DNA of 32,831 bases from a virus: positions 1 through 32,831 of the IMG/VR virus record IMGVR_UViG_3300005515_000033; one strand, given 5' to 3'. The notes under the pieces are model-generated. The model was not told the DNA's origin and searched no databases. It worked only from the letters and a program-made list of their open reading frames with translations. Shown here piece after piece: positions 6,134 to 13,600 of the stretch (position 1 is the stretch's first letter; each line of letters begins with the position of its first letter). Made by a program: the position numbers and the translations under genes.

Positions 6134-7468
6134 TTACGTCGCGAACAGCATCACGTTGTCGAACTTCACAATCTGAGCCGCGTCACCGGCGTTTGGAATG
6201 ACCTGGAAAACGACACTCGTCTGGGTGGCCGTGAACGTGAAGGACCGGTGGACCATGCCGGCGCCGGCGCTGTTGTAGTTGTTCGAGGCGAGCTGACCAT
6301 TGGGGGCCATCTGCTCGACGATCGCTAGGCGCGCGTTCTTCGTGCCGGTATCGAGGTCCAACTCTACCCGGTAGGTCGCGCCAATCGTAAGACCGGTCCA
6401 GGTCTTCTGCGCCTTGTCCGAGAAGTTCGAGACGTTGGTGACCTGGGCGACCGCCGACACGACGCTGAATTGCGCCGTTCCGGTAAACCCAAAGCCCTCG
6501 TTGCTGAAGGCGAAGGTGTGGTTGAAGATCGGGCTTGGACCGCCATCGCGGAAGGTGGCGCGGAAGCGCGCGGTGCAGTCGGGCTTGGAGCCGTCGCTGA
6601 TCCGGAAATTGCCGGCGGCGTGGTCCCAGTACGCGGCGTAGGCGTAGTTCTTCGTCTTGACCCACTGATACACCGCGTCGATCCACTGGGGCTTATCCCA
6701 GTTCAGCCCGAACTCGCACATCGCCACCGGCTTGCCGTGCGCGGCGCCGAAGTTCACCAGCCAAGCGAGGCCGCAGTTGGCGAGGTCGCGAGCATAGTTG
6801 AAGGCGACGGTCGGATCAGCGTCGTCGGTGTTGTTGTAGTAGAGGTCCGAGGCCACCAGATCCACGTAAGAGTCGCCTGGCCAGGCCGGCGAGAGATCGG
6901 TCGTTGCTGGATTTGGTAGTGTGATCCAGTTCGTGCACCAGATGAACCGGAAGCGGCTGGAGACGGCGCGGAACTGCCCGACCGCCTGCCGATAGGCCGC
7001 TGCGTACTGGGTCCACTTGCCGCTGTTGATCGTTTCCCACGGGTAGGTACCCGCCAGATTGAATTCGTGACCGATGCGTACGAGGATTGCTCGCCCATCG
7101 GCCGGCGCGTCAGCCAGCGCCGCGACAGCAACGTCACGGTAGTGGCTGTTGAACGTGCCGGCTGCAGCGTCGTCCAGCGTCGTGCCCGTCACGCACAGGC
7201 CCATCGTCCACACCTTGCGGCGAGCATCGCCGGTATAGTTGGAGACGATGCTGGCGATGCTGATGTCCCACGCCGACCAGTTCGAATGAGAGACGAACAC
7301 GGTTACGAAGTCGGTCACGCCCCCGAACCAAGCATCCCAGGTCGACAAACCAGCTACGCCAGGGGTGTAGGGGTGCACACCCATTTTGCCGCGAAAGTCT
7401 ATGCCACCCCCACCACCCTGGTTAGGTGTGAGCCCAATGACCCGGCGTGGACCGATGTTGAGGGCCAT
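6134..7468 (-). CDS. Tail-associated GH26-like glycoside hydrolase with C-terminal carbohydrate-binding-like domain
   Basis: This 444-residue protein has a TIM-barrel-type domain (about residues 28-285) with the marks of glycoside hydrolase family 26. It has R-I-G-H-E-F-N with proposed acid/base Glu135, P-W at 143-144, R-F-I-W-C-T-N-W, W-P-G-D-S-Y-V-D-L-V-A-S-D-L-Y-Y, and G-K-P-V-A-M-C-E-F-G with proposed nucleophile Glu252. Family members cut beta-mannans or related beta-glycans. The last 130 residues form a Thr/Asn/Ser-rich beta-sandwich-like region that resembles a carbohydrate-binding module. No signal peptide is present, which fits a virion protein. The ATG at 7468 overlaps the previous stop (TAATG). 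The longer upstream frame is out-of-frame Arg-rich sequence and was excluded. It is the last tail gene before lysis, a usual place for receptor-binding or depolymerase proteins. Confidence 0.82.
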   Translation of the reverse strand: MALNIGPRRVIGLTPNQGGGGGIDFRGKMGVHPYTPGVAGLSTWDAWFGGVTDFVTVFVSHSNWSAWDISIASIVSNYTGDARRKVWTMGLCVTGTTLDDAAAGTFNSHYRDVAVAALADAPADGRAILVRIGHEFNLAGTYPWETINSGKWTQYAAAYRQAVGQFRAVSSRFRFIWCTNWITLPNPATTDLSPAWPGDSYVDLVASDLYYNNTDDADPTVAFNYARDLANCGLAWLVNFGAAHGKPVAMCEFGLNWDKPQWIDAVYQWVKTKNYAYAAYWDHAAGNFRISDGSKPDCTARFRATFRDGGPSPIFNHTFAFSNEGFGFTGTAQFSVVSAVAQVTNVSNFSDKAQKTWTGLTIGATYRVELDLDTGTKNARLAIVEQMAPNGQLASNNYNSAGAGMVHRSFTFTATQTSVVFQVIPNAGDAAQIVKFDNVMLFAT

Positions 7469-7992
7469 TAGTCCAACAGCCCTTTGACGGTGACCTTGAT
7501 ATCGCTGGTCGAGGCCAGGGTCGGCGTCGCCCGGGCTACAAGCACTCCCTGCATGTCGACCTGATTGGAAGCGAGCTTGTAGGGCATGGCCAGCTGGGCG
7601 GCCTCGGCGAAGCTGGGCGTTCCAGCGGGATACCAAGTGGAGATCGGCACGACCGCGGCGACCTTGTCGAAGTCGGCGGCGTTCAGCGAGAAGGCTGCGT
7701 TGTCGGTGAACGTCGAGTTCGACGGGTCGGTGTGGAACAGCCACAGCTCGCCGGCGAAGCTCTGCGCCGACTTGCTGAAAATGCTGACCATCTGCACCAG
7801 GCCAGACCCGCCCGCTTCGCGCGCCATGCCGGGGAAGGTCATCTTTCCACCGATGACGTCGCCGCTTGTGTAGGCGGGGCTGGTCGAGACAACCGGCGTC
7901 GCCGTGGCGATCGAGACGCCGGCGGCATTCCAGACCGGAGCGGCGGGCACGGAAGCGCCGGTTTCATTTTGGACGACAGGAGGGCGGGCCAT
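7468..7992 (-). CDS. Phage virion protein, tail tip region, 174 aa
   Basis: This 174-residue beta-rich protein has G-D-V-I-G-G-K-M-T-F, F-T-D-N-A-A-F-S-L-N-A-A-D, V-V-P-I-S-T-W-Y and L-V-A-R-A-T-P-T-L-A-S-T-S-D-I-K-V. From memory this matches a widespread family of uncharacterised tailed-phage structural proteins with the same F-T-D-N-A-A-F block. The ATG at 7992 was chosen over one six codons upstream because GGAG lies eight bases before it. Its stop shares a base with the start of the glycosidase gene, so the two are translationally coupled. A direct structural role at the tail tip is likely but not shown. Confidence 0.78.
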   Translation of the reverse strand: MARPPVVQNETGASVPAAPVWNAAGVSIATATPVVSTSPAYTSGDVIGGKMTFPGMAREAGGSGLVQMVSIFSKSAQSFAGELWLFHTDPSNSTFTDNAAFSLNAADFDKVAAVVPISTWYPAGTPSFAEAAQLAMPYKLASNQVDMQGVLVARATPTLASTSDIKVTVKGLLD

Positions 7993-8129
7993 GCTTTGAT
8001 CTCCAGGCATGAGGGATCGCCGCGCGAGGCGGGTTCTGGGTTTGCGATGTGGGGAAGGCCCGCGCGTCAGGCGCTGGGCGGGTGTCCTACGGCAGCGAGT
8101 CCGCGAAGTTTAGCAGGTGGTCGCGCTGG

Positions 8130-8537
8130 CTATGGGGCCAGGATCACGGCGGCGTCCGCGCCAATGGCGTCCAGCACATCCAGAAGATCTGGATCGGCGA
8201 CCGAGATGCCGAATGCTGAAGGGGTGACCCACGATAGCATGAAGGCCGGACGCGCCTGCAACTCAGCCATGAAGGCTTCCGACAGGCCGGCGGTAGCCAA
8301 ACGGGTGTTGACCAAGCCCTTGGAGATCCGGCGCGGGGGCGGAGGAGGCGCCGGCGGGCTGGACAGCGTCTCGCCATCCCACAGCATGCCGCAGCTGACT
8401 TGACCAAGCTCGAACTCGACAAGGTCATGATCGCCTTGGGGAAGGGTCGGGATAACGGCCTCAATGGTCGTGTTCAGCCAGACCATCTCGACCACGCCGC
8501 CTACGATCAGGGCGATATCCTTGGGGCTGTCCGTCAT
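8130..8537 (-). CDS. Phage tail protein, possibly fibre-assembly-related, 135 aa
   Basis: The 135-residue protein has an N-terminal strand region (I-A-L-I-V-G-G-V-V-E-M-V-W-L-N-T-T), then C-G-M-L-W-D-G-E-T-L, a Pro-rich linker of eight prolines in ten residues, and a helical C-terminus. The W-D-G followed by a Pro-rich linker recalls small phage tail proteins encoded next to fibre genes that help fibre assembly, but no family is securely recognised. It follows the fibre-like gene by three bases and precedes a 137-base gap. It has no export signal. Confidence 0.68.
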   Translation of the reverse strand: MTDSPKDIALIVGGVVEMVWLNTTIEAVIPTLPQGDHDLVEFELGQVSCGMLWDGETLSSPPAPPPPPRRISKGLVNTRLATAGLSEAFMAELQARPAFMLSWVTPSAFGISVADPDLLDVLDAIGADAAVILAP

Positions 8538-8540
8538 GGC

Positions 8541-9506
8541 CTAGTTCCTCTTCCAGATGGCGAGGGCTGCGCCGGCGGGCGTGATGCTGAGCGACGCCCC
8601 GCCGGTCGTAATGCTCATGATGTGGTCGAGCTGAACGACTTTCGTTCCGGCGAGAGTGAAGCACATGTGCGGTATGAAGCCTGCGCCCCAGAACTGAAGA
8701 TCTGTGACTTGCTGAGCGGAGCCGGCGACGCCCGTCAGGATGTCGCTGGAGTCCGTGACGTTGCGCAAAACTGGCCAGTTATTGCCGATGCCGCTCCCGC
8801 CAGCCGTGGCCCACGCCATGTAGTCGCCAGCAGGCAGAGTCAGTTGGTTAGACGAAAACGTCCAACTGTAACGGTTGCGATTGACCGTATTGAGCAGACG
8901 CGCCACGCGGCTGGCCGGCCCAGGATAAGACCCGACCTCGGTCGCAACGAAGTCTGCTCCGATATCCGACGTCGGGCCGGTGTCGCCCTTGTCGCCGGCG
9001 GGGCTGAACGTCACGACCACGGCGTCGCCAGCCGTAAATGGACTGGCCGCCGATCCCGCGACGATCGCGACGGGAAGGGTCCGGTAGCCGGTCGAGTTGA
9101 CGACCGCGCCGTTGACGCGGAACAGCAGCCACTTGCTCGGGTCGCCGACCTTCTGCGCCCGCAGGAAGCCTTTCAGGGCCGAGGTGCTGTCATCCATGGT
9201 ATCGACGATCGACGATGCGCCGATGCCCAGGGCGTCTAGGTCATCGAGCCGAAGGCTGGTCGAGCTATTCTGCGTCGCGTTGTTCCCGCCGACGCAGCCG
9301 CTACCCGGGTCGCCACTGGTCGAGGAAACCCAGGTATAGGCGATGTAGGCGGCGGCCGGCTGGGCCGCGGCGGCCAGCCACACCGCGTAGGCGTTGGCCT
9401 CGGTGACGAACGTCGGCAAGGCGCCCAGGAGCGCGTCGGCGCGCGTGTTGAAGTTGGTCGGATCGCTCGTGGACGGCGGCGTGGGTAGAGGCGTGATGCC
9501 AACCAT
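8541..9506 (-). CDS. Tail fibre-like protein, 321 aa
   Basis: The N-terminus (residues 1-45, T-P-L-P-T-P-P-S-T-S-D-P, N-F-N-T-R-A-D-A-L-L-G, then T-E-A-N-A-Y-A) is a block often seen at the start of phage tail fibres and tip proteins. A short collagen-like G-D-K-G-D-T-G-P stretch follows at about residues 170-180, and the C-terminal 130 residues are beta-rich (W-T-F-S-S-N-Q-L-T-L-P-A-G-D-Y, then I-S-I-like strands), consistent with a trimeric receptor-binding head. It starts three bases downstream of the previous tail gene stop. The host receptor is unknown. Confidence 0.78.
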   Translation of the reverse strand: MVGITPLPTPPSTSDPTNFNTRADALLGALPTFVTEANAYAVWLAAAAQPAAAYIAYTWVSSTSGDPGSGCVGGNNATQNSSTSLRLDDLDALGIGASSIVDTMDDSTSALKGFLRAQKVGDPSKWLLFRVNGAVVNSTGYRTLPVAIVAGSAASPFTAGDAVVVTFSPAGDKGDTGPTSDIGADFVATEVGSYPGPASRVARLLNTVNRNRYSWTFSSNQLTLPAGDYMAWATAGGSGIGNNWPVLRNVTDSSDILTGVAGSAQQVTDLQFWGAGFIPHMCFTLAGTKVVQLDHIMSITTGGASLSITPAGAALAIWKRN

Positions 9507-9509
9507 GGG

Positions 9510-10664
9510 TCAGTTTTCCTCAAGTTCGAGGGTGATGAGGGCTTCTTCCGGCTGGTCCATGTCGATCGAGAAGCGCTTGTAGACGCCCAGGATCAGGAGG
9601 GCGGGGAAGAAGCCGCTCGCCTGGTCGTCGATGCCGAACCACAGGGCGGGGACGGCGTTGAGGGCGTCGATCAACAGCAGCAGCTTCGGGACGTTGGCCT
9701 TGCTGGCGCGGATGCTCTGGGTGGTCCTCGGCACCGAGCGGCGCTGGACTAGGATCGTGTTCCCGAACTCGTCCCGTTCGATCTTGGAGAAGTTCAGGGC
9801 CTCGAACTGCGCCGAGTGCAGGGTTCGGCCAAGATAGGCGTTCTGGCCAATGACGAGGCCGCCGCAGGTCGCCGGGCCTGTCGCCCGGGAGATCGTCACG
9901 GTGATGACGGCGCTGGTCTCGGGCGGCAGGTCGAACAGGACCGCCTCGCCGTCATAGGAGAACTCGGCGGTGAAGTACTCGTACCAGCTCACCACGGGCC
10001 GGTTCAGGAGGTCGACGGTTTCGTCGTAGACCGGCGAGCCCGACACGCTCATCTGGACCCGCACCGTGTCGGCGATCAGGCCGACCAAGCCCACGCTGTC
10101 GATCCGCCGGCCGGGCGTGATCACCACCACGATAGGCGACGTTGCCGTAGTGCCGGTGTTCCGCAGCAGGTCGAACATGGCCCACTTGTTGGAGGGGCCG
10201 GCGTCGACCCACCACGTTCCGTCATCCGTCGTCGGGTCATGACCCTTGTTCGGGTTGGCCGTGGCGGTGTGCGTGCCCGACTGAGAGCCTGAGGTGTTGA
10301 TGGCCGCCCCGCCGATCGTGGCGGAGACTTTGAACGTGTCCACGGTGTCGGCGAGGACGTAGTAGATCGTCCCGGCCGTGATCCCCGTCGGCAGAGCGCC
10401 CGTGGTCGTGAACAGGATCGGCGTCCCGGCCGCGAGGCCATGGCCAGTCCAAGTCACGATGCACGGGCTGGCGATCGTCATGGTGACGACCTTCTGGGCG
10501 CCCTGCTGGCTCTCGTAGGTCCGGTGCGTGGTCGTGTTGATGACCTGGTCGCCGAGTTTGTAGACCGTGCCCGACGCCCACGTCGCCTCGCCGCTGGAGG
10601 GCTCAGAGACGGACGACGAGGTCAGTAAGGCGGCCGTCACGGGGACGGGCGGGATAACCCTCAT
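9510..10664 (-). CDS. Tail tip/baseplate protein with inserted FCCH-like domain, 384 aa
   Basis: The protein starts with S-S-S-V-S-E-P and W-A-S-G-T-V-Y-K-L-G-D-Q-V-I, a motif I recall from carbohydrate-binding-like modules of phage tail tip proteins. At about residues 60-138 comes an extra domain with G-H-G-L-A-A-G-T-P-I-L-F-T-T-T-G and Y-Y-V-L-A-D, the signature of phage proteins annotated with an E1 FCCH-like domain. The rest (N-K-W-A-M-F-D, V-Y-D-E-T-V-D-L-L, W-Y-E-Y-F, I-G-Q-N-A-Y-L-G) fits a family encoded directly downstream of tape measures in siphophages. The start overlaps the tape-measure stop by ATGA, indicating coupled translation. Confidence 0.8.
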   Translation of the reverse strand: MRVIPPVPVTAALLTSSSVSEPSSGEATWASGTVYKLGDQVINTTTHRTYESQQGAQKVVTMTIASPCIVTWTGHGLAAGTPILFTTTGALPTGITAGTIYYVLADTVDTFKVSATIGGAAINTSGSQSGTHTATANPNKGHDPTTDDGTWWVDAGPSNKWAMFDLLRNTGTTATSPIVVVITPGRRIDSVGLVGLIADTVRVQMSVSGSPVYDETVDLLNRPVVSWYEYFTAEFSYDGEAVLFDLPPETSAVITVTISRATGPATCGGLVIGQNAYLGRTLHSAQFEALNFSKIERDEFGNTILVQRRSVPRTTQSIRASKANVPKLLLLIDALNAVPALWFGIDDQASGFFPALLILGVYKRFSIDMDQPEEALITLELEEN

Positions 10665-13600
10665 GCGGCGGGCTCCGTCTGCATGGCGCGACCACCTTCC
10701 GTGACGTTGGTCAGTGTGCTGCGGATGTTGGCGACGTCGGCGGCTACGGCGCGAAGCTGGGACACCTCAATGCGGAGGGCGCGCACCTCGGCGGCCAACT
10801 CGGCGTTGCCGTTGTCGTTCGACGGCCCGCCTCGCCCGATCCACGCCGTCTCGCCATAGCTGACGTTGGCAATGGGCTGGCCGTTGAGGCTGAGGGTGTT
10901 CTGGTCGACGCCCGGGTTACCGCCGATGGTGAACGAGCCGCCGGTTGCGAAGCCAGGCAGGCCCGCCGCTTGCAAGGCGCGGATTTGGGCCAAGCCTGAG
11001 AAGTCGCCCGTGTTGCTGCCCTGGAATAGGGCCCCCATGATCAGGGCGGAAAGGCTGCTCTGGTAGGCGTCCGACTTCGCCGAGGTGACGCTGTTCAGGC
11101 TGGCCTGGCGGATCTGGGCGATGATGCGCAGGTACTCGGATTGGCTCCCGGCGCCGGACTTGGCGGCGTCGGCATAGGCCTTCCCAAGCTCGGGAATGGC
11201 GTCGTAGTTGCCCGTCGCCACCGCGGTCTTGAAGGCGCGCTCCGCCTGGGCCAAGGAGCCGCCCGTCGTGCCAAGGCCAAGCTCAGACTTCAGGCTGTCG
11301 GCGAAGTCGGTGAGCGAACTCATCGCGCCGTCCAGGGCATGCGCCGCCGTATCCGCCGCGTTGGCGAAGGCGGTCATCTGGTTGGTGTAGGCTTCCTGAG
11401 CGGCGGCGGCCTTGGTCGCTTCAGCCTCGGCCGCTTCCATCGACCGAGAGAGGCTGTCGTTGAAGGCCTTGGCCGCGGCATCCTCGGCCGCCTTGGCGGC
11501 TTCAGCTGCAGTTTTGGCCACGGCCTCTGCGGCGTCGGCCACCTTGTCGAACGCCGGCGCCACAGCCAGCAGAGCGGCATAGGTTGCCCGGCCAGCCTCG
11601 GTCGTCAGGTCTTGAGCCAGGACCAGGTCTTTGAACTGATCGCGGCTGCTTTCAGCCGTCAGGCCGTAGGCTTTCAGGTTATCGTTGACCGCCTTGATCA
11701 CCGGAGCCAGCTGCTCGGCGTCGGTCAGGAAGTTGCTGGCGAAGAACGAGGTGGACGAGGTGAACGCGTCCATGCCGCCGAACAGCTGCACCAGCTCGTC
11801 GCGCGCGGCGATGCTCTCCAGACCGACTTGGCCGAAGGTCTTGCCGATACTGGCCAGGGCGACGTCGACCACCTGATACTCGCGGGCCAGGCGCGTCAGG
11901 GTCTCGAACGCGCCCTCGCCGACCGTGGCAAGCTCCTCCAGGCCCGGCACGCCCGCGGCGGCCAGCTGATCACCGACCTTGTCGAAGGTGGCGTTCAGGA
12001 CATCGGCGATCTCGTCGGCCTTCAAGTCCTTGAGCGACAGCTTGCCCAGATCCACCACGGCCGAGCCGAGCGCGCTTTCCGCCGCCTTGGCGGCCTCAAC
12101 ACCAAACACCGCAGCCGCGGACAGGACGCCATCGCCGAGGGCCTGGATAACGCCGCTGATCTGGCCAAGGAGGTCAGGGTCGATAGAGCCCGTGACCGTG
12201 CTGGTCTTGACCTTGGTGCTGTAGCCAACGCCGAGGATCGACTTCTTCGTGGTGGTCAGCAGGTCGGCATAGGACGAGCCGGTGACGCCGTTTTTGGTGA
12301 TCTGGTCGAACGTCGAGGCGGTGAACTGCAGGCCCTGATCCAGGATCTCCGTCGTCGTCTTGGTCTTGGTGAGGGCCCCGACCAGCGCGCCGACGGCGCC
12401 GGCAACGAGGCCGATCGGGCCCAGCGCAAGGGAGCCGGCCAAGCCGCTGAGCAGGAAGCTTCCCGCGCCGGCCAGGGCCGCGCCCGTCAATCCGCCCGCC
12501 ACCAGTCCAGCGCCAAGGTTGCCCTGCGCCGTCGTCGAGCCGAGACCCAGGCCAGACGTGCTCAGCAGCCCGCCTGTGCTGACTTGGCGCGCCAGAAGCG
12601 CAGCCGCCGCGCCGGTCTTGGCGTCGATCGAGCGCAGGGCCGACAGCATGGCGCTGGAATACTCAAGGTCCGAATTCCAGTTCTTGTTCGCCTCGGCCAG
12701 GGCCGCAGCGATGGATCCGCTGGAGGTCTTGTTGTCGGACCGCAGATCCTCGACGGCCTTGGTCAAGGCTTCGATCTTGCGCTGGGCCTTTTCAGCCGAG
12801 CTCGCTCCAATAGCGCCGAGGACGCCGGTCACCGCCGAAACGGCGGCGCCGATCGGGCCGGCGACGGCCGCCGCGCTACCCAGCGCACCGCCCAGCGAAG
12901 TCCCCAGCCCACCGGCCAGGCCGGACAGCTGCTTCAGCACGCCACTGGCCGCCGAGATCGAGCCGCCGATATCCCCGTCGATCACCGCGCGCGCCGCGTT
13001 CGACAGGGCTCCCACCAGATCGGCATAGGCCGTGACGGCGTTGTCGCTCAGCTCCAGTTGGCGCAGTTCGTTGCGGTAGATTTCCTCCAAGACCGGTAGG
13101 CGGGCTTGGGCCGCATCGACCGCGTCCTGCTTGTAGCCGTTCTCGATCGTGGTCTTTTCGAGCACCTGGCGCTCAGCCGCGTATCGCACGCCCGCGATCC
13201 GTCGATCGAACTGCGCGGCTTCATAAGACGACTGCGCCAGCCCCTTGCGGCTTTGCAGCAGGTCGGCCTCGTTCTGGAAGCCTTGCTGAGCTAACGCGAG
13301 GTCGCGCTGGAAGATAGCCAGGCGGTCCTGGCGGGCCTTATCCTCGCCCTCCGCCGCCTGGGCGATGGCCAGATCGACGAGCAGGAGCTTGCCCTGGGTC
13401 AGGGTGATGTCGCCCGAGATGACGCGCTGGGCGACGGCTTCCTCTAGCGCGTCGCGGTCGTAGGCCTGGCGCTCGGCCAAGGCCTTGCTCTGGATGGCGA
13501 ACGACTTCTCCAGCGTCGGCGCGGCGGCGGCCTGGAGCTGCGCGACGCGCTGGGTATAGCCGAGCACTTCTTGGCGCTGCTGAAGGTCGCGCTGCGCGAT

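Noticed and set aside
7469-7744. Upstream extension of the GH26-like gene to 536 codons
   Set aside because: The extra 92 residues are Arg-rich, out-of-frame translation of the preceding tail gene; the TAATG overlap marks the true start at 7468.
11141-13099. 652-codon plus-strand open frame opposite the tape measure
   Set aside because: Composition (Gly, Arg, Gln, Leu) mirrors the tape-measure codons and there is no domain signature; it is a shadow frame.
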